Shown: positions 7,819-14,169 of the stretch, piece after piece
How positions within the stretch are numbered: the first letter of the stretch is position 1
How the letters are laid out: each line of letters starts with the position of its first letter
DNA from: an uncultured Eggerthellaceae bacterium
GTDB lineage: Bacteria > Actinomycetota > Coriobacteriia > Coriobacteriales > Eggerthellaceae
Assembly: GCA_949450265.1 (NCBI GenBank)
Contig: CASTMW010000020.1
Coordinates: 1 to 16,536 of the forward strand
DNA length: 16,536 bases
Direction: 5' to 3'
Made by a program: the position numbers and the translations under genes
The notes under the pieces: generated by a model
Databases searched by the model: none
The model's input: only the letters and a program-made list of their open reading frames with translations
What the model was told of the DNA's origin: nothing

Positions 7819-8610
7819 ATGGAACAGTTGACCGTAGCTCAGATCCGCGACCTGTTGCGTCAGGCTGACGAAGAGCGCTTCTGCGTGTTGGAGCGCTCGT
7901 TGGCTGCTGACACGCGCAAGGGCGTGCGCCAGGCGGTATCGGCGGCACGGTCGCGCTTGGATGCGCAGGCTGCCGAAGCTGCGCGTCTTGATGGTTTGTA
8001 CGAGTTGCAGGCGCAGCTGATGGAGCAGGCTGGAGCGCAGGCGGCCCTTGGCCTTGACGAGGTGGGGCGCGGTCCGTTGGCTGGTCCGCTCGCTGTGGGA
8101 GCGGTGGTGCTGCCGCTGGATGCGCGCATCGAGGGCCTGGATGATTCCAAGCGTCTTGCCGAAGAGGATCGCGTGCGCATTGCTGCTCAGGTGAAGGCGA
8201 GCGCAATGGCATGGACCGTGCAGTACGCCAGCGTGGAGCAGATCGACACGATGGGCATCGCAACGGCACTGCGCGATGCGTTCTCCCGGGCCATACGCGC
8301 TATCGAAGAGCAGGGGATACGTCCTGGCGTCATCTTGCTCGACGGGAACCCGATGTCACTCGATGCGCGTGAGGTGAATGTGGTGAAGGGCGACGCGCGC
8401 GTTGCCGCCATCGCTGCCGCTTCGGTGATAGCCAAGGTCGATCGTGATGCGCTCATGGATAAGATGGATGCGCGCTATCCGGGATACGGCTTCGCTCAGC
8501 ATAAGGGATACGGCACGAGCGCGCACTGCGATGCGATACGTCAGTATGGGTTGAGCCCTCTGCATCGTCGCTCGTTCTGCGGCGCGTTCGCGCAAGAGAC
8601 TTTGTTCTAA
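7819..8610 (+). CDS. rnhB: Ribonuclease HII
   Basis: Cleaves RNA in RNA-DNA hybrids and starts removal of misincorporated ribonucleotides. Of 263 residues, the first 70 form the N-terminal extension seen in B. subtilis-type RNase HII (LTVAQIRDLL, then ADTRKGVRQAV). The catalytic core starts at GLDEVGRGPLAGP with Asp80 and Glu81, followed by DDSKRL, LLDGN with Asp175, KGDARVAAIAAASVIAKV with Asp192, and GYGTSAHCDAIRQYGLSPLHRRSF. All four expected acidic residues are present. The start is supported by the match of its first residues to the N-terminal extension, although the ATG comes 5 nt after the rplS terminator and has no proper Shine-Dalgarno; the only G-rich stretch is the terminator's own 3' arm. 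Transcription probably depends on readthrough from rplS. Confidence 0.95.
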   Translation: MEQLTVAQIRDLLRQADEERFCVLERSLAADTRKGVRQAVSAARSRLDAQAAEAARLDGLYELQAQLMEQAGAQAALGLDEVGRGPLAGPLAVGAVVLPLDARIEGLDDSKRLAEEDRVRIAAQVKASAMAWTVQYASVEQIDTMGIATALRDAFSRAIRAIEEQGIRPGVILLDGNPMSLDAREVNVVKGDARVAAIAAASVIAKVDRDALMDKMDARYPGYGFAQHKGYGTSAHCDAIRQYGLSPLHRRSFCGAFAQETLF

Positions 8611-8616
8611 CTTCCC

Positions 8617-8638
8617 CATATCAGATCCATATCAGATC
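8617..8638 (+). repeat. Perfect tandem direct repeat, 2 x 11 bp
   Basis: CATATCAGATC occurs twice back to back (8617-8627 and 8628-8638), starting 6 nt after the rnhB stop. The 11-bp period is close to one helical turn, so both copies face the same side of the DNA, which would suit a pair of protein contacts. The repeat is AT-rich compared with its surroundings. Function unknown. Confidence 0.8.
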
Positions 8639-8794
8639 GCGGTGCGTTGCGCGTTAGATGCGTGCAAGATGGACGCTCGATCGTTGAGACGCTGCGGCAA
8701 GAAGGGCGTGCACTCCACCGTGTGGATCGGTCAACCATGCGTCGCGGTCCATTCACACGAAGATGGTGAAGCAGGGTCATCCGATGCCGCATCT

Positions 8795-8814
8795 ATGACG
8801 ACATCGTGCGTCAT
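8795..8814 (+). repeat. Inverted repeat upstream of yraN
   Basis: ATGACG (8795-8800) and CGTCAT (8809-8814) are exact inverted copies around 8 nt. It could be an operator or an RNA hairpin in the yraN leader, 57 nt before the start codon. No T-run follows, so it is not a terminator. Confidence 0.45.
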
Positions 8815-8858
8815 GCGCGTCAGAGCGCACGGGTATCGTCGTTGTCCATCCCGAAGAG

Positions 8859-8865
8859 AAGGAGG
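8859..8865 (+). promoter_or_regulatory. Ribosome binding site deciding the yraN start
   Basis: AAGGAGG ends 6 nt before the ATG at 8872. It makes that start clearly better than the in-frame ATG at 8806, which would add 22 mostly basic residues without an apparent Shine-Dalgarno. Confidence 0.85.
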
Positions 8866-8871
8866 CACGCG

Positions 8872-9321
8872 ATGCCAGCAGAAGCAGCCCTGGAAGCGCC
8901 CGTTGTGCAAGCCAGCGCATCGGCCCCAACAACGAAGAAGCGCCGCACCAAGAGCAAGAGCACGAACAAGGAGCTTGGAAGGCGTGGCGAGAATGCAGCG
9001 GCACGCTTTCTGTACCGGCAAGGTTACGACATCATCGAGCGCAATTGGCGATGCAGCTTCGGTGAGGCGGACATCATCGCGCGCGATGGCGATGCGCTCG
9101 TGTTCGTGGAGGTGAAGACGCGATCAGGTGTGGAGCAGGGGTTCCCGTCGGAGGCGGTGGGCGCGAAGAAGCGCGATACGTACGAGAAGATCGCGCTGGC
9201 GTATCTTGCTGACCAGGAAGAGACGGAGATGCCTGTACGCTTCGATGTGGTCGCCATCGTGGCGGTGGCGAAGGATCGCGCGCTCGTGCGGCATCATATC
9301 AACGCCTTCTCGGTGGCTTAG
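8872..9321 (+). CDS. yraN: YraN family (UPF0102) endonuclease-like protein
   Basis: Member of the YraN family, which has a PD-(D/E)XK nuclease-like (Holliday-junction-resolvase-like) fold; its physiological role is not established. Of 149 residues, the conserved domain runs from about 34 to 149: ELGRRGENAAARFL (Glu40), GEADIIARDGDALVFVEVKTR with Asp67 and the Glu80-x-Lys82 pair, and VRFDVVAIV. The candidate metal-binding residues are therefore intact. Residues 1-33 are an added tail, rich in Ala at first and then strongly basic (TKKRRTKSKSTNK), making the protein about 30 residues longer than the usual 120. It has a very good Shine-Dalgarno. Its stop TAG directly abuts the comM ATG. The company of comM and dprA is common for this family. 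Confidence 0.92.
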   Translation: MPAEAALEAPVVQASASAPTTKKRRTKSKSTNKELGRRGENAAARFLYRQGYDIIERNWRCSFGEADIIARDGDALVFVEVKTRSGVEQGFPSEAVGAKKRDTYEKIALAYLADQEETEMPVRFDVVAIVAVAKDRALVRHHINAFSVA

Positions 9322-10773
9322 ATGCGTGCGCATTGCGCGTTGATGAGCGCCGTCATCCGTGGGATCGAAGCCATCCCGGTGACGGTGGAGGTATCGGTGG
9401 GCGCAGGCTTGGTGGGCATGAGCATCGTCGGTATGGCCGATACGGCCATTCAAGAGGCACGCGAGCGCGTGCGCAGTGCCATCAGGGCATGCGGCTTCTC
9501 GGTGCCCAATCAGAAGATCGTCATCAACCTGGCGCCCGGATCGCTCAGGAAGAGCGGATCGGGGCTGGATCTGCCCATCGCCTTAGGCATCCTTGCGGCA
9601 TCGGGCCAGATAGATGCCGCATTGTTGGTGGATCGGCTCTTTGTGGGCGAGCTGTCCTTGGATGGCGCGGTGCGGCCGGTAGCGGGCACGCTCGCCTTCG
9701 GCATCTGCGCGCATCGGCTGGGGTTGCAGCTTATCAGTTGCGGTGCCGATATCGTTCCCATCGACGACCTTGTACAGCTGCGCATCGTTGATCTGGGAGC
9801 CCTCGTTCGCGAAGAGCCCTTCGCCGTTGTCGATCGGCAGGAAACGGCCAAGCGAGCAGCTCAGATAGCGGCAGCGGGCGGTCATGGGCTACTGATGATA
9901 GGGCCGCCTGGTTCCGGCAAGACGATGATCGCGAGCCGTATCGCTTCCATCTTGCCGCCGCTGAGCCAGGATGAGATGTTGGAGGCAGCAGCGGTGCATT
10001 CGGTGGCAGGAGAGGATATCGAGCCGATCCTGTGCGGCATCCGTCCGTTCCGGCATCCTCACCATTCGGCCACCATCGCGGGATTGGTTGGTGGGGGTTC
10101 GCCCGTGCGTCCTGGCGAGGTATCGCTGGCGCACTGCGGGACGCTGTTCTTGGACGAGCTCCCTGAGTTCAAGCCCTCCACGCTCCAAAGCCTGCGGCAA
10201 CCTGTCGAAGCGAGCAGGATCTGCCTTACGCGGGCTGATGGCAACGTGGAGCTCCCGGCGCGCTTCATGTTGGTCGCAGCTGCGAACCCGTGCCCGTGCG
10301 GATACTTAGGTGACGATACGCGCGAATGCGAATGCACCATCCCGCAGATCCGTGCCTATCAAGGACGTGTGGGCGGTCCGCTCATGGACCGCATTGACAT
10401 CCAGCTGGATGTGCGCCGATTGCCTGCGAGCAGCATCTTCTCAAGCGGTACGGGCACCGATTCGGCCACGCTTCGGGAAGGGGTGATGGCAGCGCGGGCG
10501 TTCGCGCGAAGAAGGCGCAGGCGGCCAGGGCAGGAAGGCGGCTCAGCGGCGCTGCGTGCGGATATGTCACCTGCCGAAGTGATCGATTCGTGTGGCTTAG
10601 GCGATGTGGAGCGCGCGTTCGTCTCGTCCATGGCAGATGCCGAATCGCTCTCTGGTCGGGCGCTCATCAGCTGCTTGAAGGTGGCGCGTACGATTGCCGA
10701 TATGGAGCAGTGCGAGGAAGTGGATAGCGAGCACATCGCAGAGGCGCTCGCATTTCGGATACGAGGCAGGTGA
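9322..10773 (+). CDS. comM: YifB/ComM family Mg-chelatase-like AAA+ ATPase
   Basis: ComM is a hexameric helicase that promotes branch migration when transforming DNA is integrated. Many non-competent bacteria carry the gene (yifB), so its presence alone does not prove competence. The product has 483 residues. The N-terminal Lon-protease-like fold spans about 8-175 (VGMSIVGMADTAIQEARERVRSAI, INLAPGSLRKSGSGLDLPIALG). The AAA+ core has Walker A GPPGSGKT (194-201), RPFRHPHHSAT (241-251), Walker B LFLDELPEF (275-283) and DRIDIQLDV (356-364). The zinc-type cluster CPCG (324-327) with Cys336 and Cys338 lies between. The start is the ATG touching the yraN stop; an internal ATG at 9343 is possible, though it gives a shorter N-terminus than usual. 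dprA follows after 4 nt. Confidence 0.95.
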   Translation: MRAHCALMSAVIRGIEAIPVTVEVSVGAGLVGMSIVGMADTAIQEARERVRSAIRACGFSVPNQKIVINLAPGSLRKSGSGLDLPIALGILAASGQIDAALLVDRLFVGELSLDGAVRPVAGTLAFGICAHRLGLQLISCGADIVPIDDLVQLRIVDLGALVREEPFAVVDRQETAKRAAQIAAAGGHGLLMIGPPGSGKTMIASRIASILPPLSQDEMLEAAAVHSVAGEDIEPILCGIRPFRHPHHSATIAGLVGGGSPVRPGEVSLAHCGTLFLDELPEFKPSTLQSLRQPVEASRICLTRADGNVELPARFMLVAAANPCPCGYLGDDTRECECTIPQIRAYQGRVGGPLMDRIDIQLDVRRLPASSIFSSGTGTDSATLREGVMAARAFARRRRRRPGQEGGSAALRADMSPAEVIDSCGLGDVERAFVSSMADAESLSGRALISCLKVARTIADMEQCEEVDSEHIAEALAFRIRGR

Positions 10774-10777
10774 GCGC

Positions 10778-11704
10778 ATGGGCGCAAGAGTAGCAGCATT
10801 GAAGGGCGAGCGTTGGGAGATCGGCCGGGACGATGTGCGGTATCCCGAAGCGCTCCGGCACATCGCGAAGCCGCCTGAGCGGCTCTACGGCATGGGTGAC
10901 CCTGGCGCATTGCAAGAGGGGCTTGCCATCGTAGGCGCGCGCAAGGCGACGCCCTACGGCGTATCATGCGCCGAGCGCTTCGCGCGGCTTGCGGCAGAGC
11001 GTGGGGTTTCGGTCATCTCCGGTGGGGCGCGCGGATGCGATGCAGCCTCGCACAAGGCTGCGATGGCAGCTGGTGGCACGACGGTGGCTTTTTTGGGAGG
11101 CGGTCTGGAATGCGTCTATCCGTCTGAACATCTTGAGTTGTTCCAGCGCATGATCGAGAGTGGAGGCGCGGTGGTCTCCGAGCAGGAATGGACATGCGCC
11201 CCGCTGCCGTACATGTTCCGCATCCGCAATCGGCTCATCGCGGGGCTTGCACGCGCAACGCTCATTGTGGAAGCGGGACTGCCTTCGGGCACGTTCTCCA
11301 CGGCCGATGAAGCGCTCGCGGCGAATCGCGAGGTGCTGGTGGTGCCTGGCGCCATCACGTCAACGCGGTCGCGGGGAGCCAACCGTCTCATCTGCCAAGG
11401 GGCCACGCCTATCGTCGACGATGACACGTTCTACGACCAGCTGTTTCTGTTGTTCGGGCACCTCAAGCAGCAGAGCGCAGAGACGGTAGAGCAAGAGGGC
11501 GCCGCTGCGGATGCGTACGTGCTGGCGGCGCTTGATGCGCAACCGATGAGCATGGATGAGCTGCTGACCGCTGCGCGCGAAGAGGGTGGCAGCCAGAAGA
11601 GCTTGGCTGATGTGGCGGTATGGGTCGCTAAGCAGGTGTGCGCAGGTCGCATCGCACGCTATGCGGACGGCCGCTATGGGCCGGTTCTGCTAGGAGGACG
11701 ATAG
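10778..11704 (+). CDS. dprA: DNA-processing protein DprA (Smf)
   Basis: DprA binds incoming single-stranded DNA and loads RecA during natural transformation; it is also widespread in species not known to be competent. The 308-residue product begins with a short lead-in containing DVRYPEAL (19-26) rather than a full SAM domain. The Rossmann-like core spans about 48-220: AIVGARKATPYG, ISGGARGCDAASH, LGGGLECVYP, RIRNRLIAGLARATLIVEA, SGTFSTADEA and VPGAITSTRSRGANRLI. A C-terminal winged-helix-like part (about 245-305) follows. Where most family members read SGLARGIDAAAH it has SGGARGCDAASH, and the segment after SE is EWTCAPLPYM rather than the usual proline/glycine-rich form. The ATG at 10778 lies 4 nt after the comM stop, with AGGTGA overlapping that stop. 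The 3' end carries a strong AGGAGG just before the stop. Confidence 0.94.
   Translation: MGARVAALKGERWEIGRDDVRYPEALRHIAKPPERLYGMGDPGALQEGLAIVGARKATPYGVSCAERFARLAAERGVSVISGGARGCDAASHKAAMAAGGTTVAFLGGGLECVYPSEHLELFQRMIESGGAVVSEQEWTCAPLPYMFRIRNRLIAGLARATLIVEAGLPSGTFSTADEALAANREVLVVPGAITSTRSRGANRLICQGATPIVDDDTFYDQLFLLFGHLKQQSAETVEQEGAAADAYVLAALDAQPMSMDELLTAAREEGGSQKSLADVAVWVAKQVCAGRIARYADGRYGPVLLGGR
11692..11697 (+). promoter_or_regulatory. Strong Shine-Dalgarno at the end of dprA
   Basis: AGGAGG lies in the last codons of dprA, 47 nt before the trmFO ATG and thus too far away to serve it. It is 6 nt before the GTG at 11704, the start of a 14-codon frame that ends across the trmFO start. Confidence 0.7.
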
Positions 11705-11748
11705 TGAAGAGCGCGTGTGGGCTGAGTGATGATATATTGGTCGTATGA
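11704..11748 (+). CDS. Possible 14-codon leader peptide coupling dprA to trmFO
   Basis: A GTG at 11704 shares its G with the dprA stop (TAGTG), has AGGAGG 6 nt upstream, and opens 14 codons reading (M/V)KSACGLSDDILVV. The stop TGA (11746-11748) overlaps the trmFO ATG as ATGA. This is the geometry of translational coupling: ribosomes ending the short frame would be positioned to reinitiate at trmFO, which has no Shine-Dalgarno of its own. The peptide has no recognisable family and no amino-acid bias suggesting attenuation. Chance is a real alternative, because short frames are common, but the coincidence of Shine-Dalgarno, start and both overlaps is notable. A leaderless trmFO transcript is the competing explanation. 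Confidence 0.45.
   Translation: MKSACGLSDDILVV
11730..11738 (+). promoter_or_regulatory. Possible extended -10 element before trmFO
   Basis: TGA-TATATT (TGN followed by a -10 of TATATT, 11733-11738) lies just before trmFO in an otherwise GC-rich stretch. The -10 ends 6 nt before the ATG, so transcription would begin about at the A of the ATG, giving a leaderless mRNA. No matching -35 is visible at 16-18 bp. Confidence 0.4.
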
Positions 11749-13115
11749 ATACGGTGAACGTCATAGGCGGAGGGCTTGCAGGCAGCGAGGCAGCGCTGCG
11801 GTTGGCCGATCTGGGCTTTAGCGTGACGCTGCACGAGATGCGCCCTGATGTGCCCACGCCGGTGCATCGCAGCGGGAACATGGCCGAGTTGGTCTGCTCG
11901 AACTCGTTTAAGTCGAAGAAGCCCGACACGGCTGCGGGCATGTTGAAGGCAGAGCTGGAGATGCTGGCGTCTCCGGTCTATCAGGCAGCGCTCGATGCCA
12001 GCATCGATGCGGGTGGTGCGCTGGCGGTGGATCGAGAGGCGTTCTCGCAATCGGTGACCGCAGCGCTCGAAGCGCATCCGCGTGTGCAAATCCGCCGCGG
12101 TGAAGTGGCAAGCCTGCGTGAGGCAGCCTGCGATTGTGATGCTGTCATCTTGGCCACGGGCCCGCTGACCGCTGACGCGCTCGCGGACGACCTTGCCGCG
12201 CTGACCGGCACCGACCAGCTTGCGTTCTACGATGCGGCTGCGCCCATCGTGATGGCAGATTCTGTGGACCGCAGCATCGCATTCCGTCAGAATCGCTATG
12301 AGGAAACCGGTGCGGGCGACTACTTGAATTGCCCGTTCGACAAGGATGCCTACGATGCTTTCATACGCGAGCTGGTGGGCGCCGAGCGCGTCGTGAAGAA
12401 GGACTTCGAGAGCAAAGACCTCTTCCAGGCATGCCAGCCCATCGAAGAGATCGCACGCAAGGGCGCCGATGCGCCACGGTTCGGCACCATGAAGCCGGTG
12501 GGGCTGACCGACCCGGCATCGGGGCGTCGCCCGTGGGCGGCAGTACAGTTGCGGGCCGAGGATGCGGCGGGGCAGAGCTACAACCTGGTCGGCTTCCAGA
12601 CGAACCTGACGTTTCCCGAGCAGCGTCGGGTGTTCCGTATGATCCCGGGGCTGGAGCATGCCGAATTCGCGCGGTATGGGGTCATGCACCGCAATACGTA
12701 CCTGAACAGCCCGCGCGTGCTGGATGTCACTGGGCGCCTTACGGTCGCCGAGCGCTCGATCGGCGTGCCCATCTTTGTTGCCGGACAGCTCGCAGGTACC
12801 GAAGGCTACACCGAGGCCATCCGCTCGGGCGCGCATGTGGGGCTCTCCGTTGCAGCCCTGCTTCGGGGTATTGCGCTGCCTGCGGTGCCGTCGCAGACCG
12901 CCTTCGGGGCGCTCATGCGCCATGCGACCGACCCTGCGACGCACAACTATCAGCCATCACATGTGAACTTCGGCATCATGCCTCCCTTGGCTGTGCCCAT
13001 CCGTGCCAAGCGCGAACGCTATGCCGCATTCGCCGAACGGGGGCGCGCCGCCATGGAGGCGTATGTCGATCGGCTCGCGCAGGTTGGTCTGCTGTCGGTA
13101 AAGGGCGAAGCATGA
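11745..13115 (+). CDS. trmFO: Methylenetetrahydrofolate--tRNA-(uracil-5-)-methyltransferase TrmFO
   Basis: Folate- and FAD-dependent enzyme that forms m5U54 in the T-loop of tRNA, the Gram-positive counterpart of SAM-dependent TrmA. The 456-residue product has the FAD-binding NVIGGGLAGSEAALRLA at its N-terminus, HEMRP (30-34), AELVCSNS with Cys51, GDYLNCPF, ACQPIEEIA with Cys230, the RFGTMKPVGL and YNLVGFQTNLTFPEQ blocks, and GQLAGTEGYTEA near the FAD site. Cys51 and Cys230 match the positions of the two catalytic cysteines of B. subtilis TrmFO (Cys53 and Cys226). No Shine-Dalgarno precedes the ATG, and there is no usable earlier in-frame start because two TGA codons stand just upstream. Its 3' end overlaps xerD as ATGA. 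In Firmicutes topA commonly lies between dprA and trmFO; here the gap is 40 nt. Confidence 0.96.
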   Translation: MNTVNVIGGGLAGSEAALRLADLGFSVTLHEMRPDVPTPVHRSGNMAELVCSNSFKSKKPDTAAGMLKAELEMLASPVYQAALDASIDAGGALAVDREAFSQSVTAALEAHPRVQIRRGEVASLREAACDCDAVILATGPLTADALADDLAALTGTDQLAFYDAAAPIVMADSVDRSIAFRQNRYEETGAGDYLNCPFDKDAYDAFIRELVGAERVVKKDFESKDLFQACQPIEEIARKGADAPRFGTMKPVGLTDPASGRRPWAAVQLRAEDAAGQSYNLVGFQTNLTFPEQRRVFRMIPGLEHAEFARYGVMHRNTYLNSPRVLDVTGRLTVAERSIGVPIFVAGQLAGTEGYTEAIRSGAHVGLSVAALLRGIALPAVPSQTAFGALMRHATDPATHNYQPSHVNFGIMPPLAVPIRAKRERYAAFAERGRAAMEAYVDRLAQVGLLSVKGEA

Positions 13116-14059
13116 CCAGCGATCGCACCAAAGCGGATGCGGAGCGGGAGGATGCCGCCTTGCCAGGCTATCAGTTTGTCGAGGACTTCTGCGCGGCGCT
13201 CGCATTGGAGCGGGGTGCATCCGAGAACACGATACGGGGCTATCGCACCGATCTTCTGGCGTATCTGCGCTGGGCGGACCGCTCCGGCCTAGACATCCTG
13301 ACCATGACGCACCGGCGGCTGCGCCGGTATTTGGCGGAATTGGATGCTGCCGCCTACGAGCGCACCACCATCAATCGTCACCTTTCGGCACTGCGCACCT
13401 TCTATCGGTGGCTCTGTGCATGCGATATCACGGAGAACGATCCGGCGGGAGCCATCCAGGGGCCGTCCATTCCGACCCGTCTGCCCAAGCCGCTCTCCCA
13501 AGCGGAAGTGGATCGCTTGCTCTCGGTCCATGAGGTGGGTGCCGATGCCACTCCGGCATCCCTGCGCGATCAAGCTGTGCTCGAGTTCATCTATGCGACC
13601 GGAGCGCGCGTGTCGGAGGCGGCGGGCATGGACCTTGGCGACATCGACCTGGCCGTTGCAACGGCCAAGGTCTTCGGCAAGGGATCGAAGGAGCGCGTGG
13701 TGCTGCTCCACCAGCGCGCCATCGATGTCATCACCGCATATCTCGATCGCGCGCGACCCGCTCTTCTGGGCACCAAGCGCACGCAGAGCCTGTTCGTGTC
13801 CGATCGCGGCAACCGCTTCTCCGCCGATGCCATCCGGCATATGTTCAAGATGACGCTGGCGGCGGCCGGTCTTGATCCGGGGTATTCGCCCCATTCGCTG
13901 CGCCATGCCTTCGCGACCGATATGCTGGAGGGAGGAGCGGATTTGCGCAGCGTGCAGGAGATGCTGGGGCATTCCAACCTTTCCACCACGCAGATATACA
14001 CGCATGTCACGCCGGAACGCTTGAAGTCGGTGCACGCCCAGGCGCATCCGCGCGCCTGA
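13112..14059 (+). CDS. xerD: Site-specific tyrosine recombinase, XerC/XerD type
   Basis: Xer recombinases resolve chromosome dimers at dif beside the FtsK translocase. The product has 315 residues, with an N-terminal core-binding SAM-like domain (about 20-105) and a C-terminal catalytic domain. All active-site residues are present: Arg166 in TGARVSEA, Lys190 in FGKGSKERVV, His261 and Arg264 in HSLRHAFATDML, His287 in LGHSNLSTT and nucleophile Tyr296 in QIYTHVTPERL. The C-terminus HVTPERLKSVHAQAHPRA is closest in style to XerD. The equivalent position in Bacillus holds the XerC gene (codV), so the C/D assignment is uncertain. The ATG overlaps the trmFO stop by 4 nt, with AAGGG 6 nt upstream. 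The frame is open far upstream (from 12329), but that part lies inside trmFO and is not protein-like. Confidence 0.92.
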   Translation: MTSDRTKADAEREDAALPGYQFVEDFCAALALERGASENTIRGYRTDLLAYLRWADRSGLDILTMTHRRLRRYLAELDAAAYERTTINRHLSALRTFYRWLCACDITENDPAGAIQGPSIPTRLPKPLSQAEVDRLLSVHEVGADATPASLRDQAVLEFIYATGARVSEAAGMDLGDIDLAVATAKVFGKGSKERVVLLHQRAIDVITAYLDRARPALLGTKRTQSLFVSDRGNRFSADAIRHMFKMTLAAAGLDPGYSPHSLRHAFATDMLEGGADLRSVQEMLGHSNLSTTQIYTHVTPERLKSVHAQAHPRA

Positions 14060-14067
14060 GCCGCCCA

Positions 14068-14105
14068 AGCATCGCCACGCGCCCTGGGGCTTCCATGGAG
14101 ATGCT
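14068..14105 (+). repeat. Nested inverted repeat after xerD
   Basis: AGCATC (14068-14073) and GATGCT (14100-14105) are exact inverted copies. GCCC-TG-GGGC (14081-14090) lies inside them. It may fold in the 3' untranslated RNA of xerD as a mRNA end-protecting stem or a Rho-type/atypical terminator. A T-run is absent. Confidence 0.45.
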
Positions 14106-14144
14106 CTGAAGAGCCAGCAACGGTTGCGCAGCGTCCGTCATTCA

Positions 14145-14158
14145 CGAACATCCATTCG
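14145..14158 (+). promoter_or_regulatory. Candidate LexA (SOS) box for uvrA
   Basis: CGAAC-ATCC-ATTCG differs in one position from the Gram-positive LexA consensus CGAAC-N4-GTTCG. It lies 11 nt upstream of the -10 TACAAT, so LexA bound there would cover the -35 region. uvrA is a classic SOS gene, which fits. Confidence 0.7.
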
Positions 14159-14169
14159 CTTTTCTGTAG

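Larger units (their letters stand above)
8611..8871 (+). other. Intergenic region between rnhB and yraN
   Basis: A 261-nt gap, the longest in the window. It contains an 11-bp tandem repeat just after rnhB and a 6-bp inverted repeat at 8795-8814. I see no intrinsic terminator for rnhB (no stem followed by a T-run) and no convincing -35/-10 pair for yraN. A frame open from 8642 crosses the whole gap and runs on into yraN in another frame. Its product is Cys/Arg-rich low-complexity sequence without family features, so it is not called a gene. Confidence 0.6.

Noticed and set aside
8642..9115. 157-codon + strand frame across the rnhB-yraN gap
   Set aside because: It has Cys/Arg-rich low-complexity sequence and no Shine-Dalgarno, and over half lies in yraN in another frame.
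11628..12944. 438-codon open frame on the - strand opposite trmFO
   Set aside because: Same kind of shadow. The + strand holds an unmistakable TrmFO with its catalytic cysteines.
12329..13111. In-frame 261-codon extension upstream of xerD
   Set aside because: The frame is open but lies within trmFO in another phase, and the sequence is Arg/Ala/Gly-rich noise. Xer proteins begin near the 13112 ATG, which overlaps the trmFO stop as ATGA.
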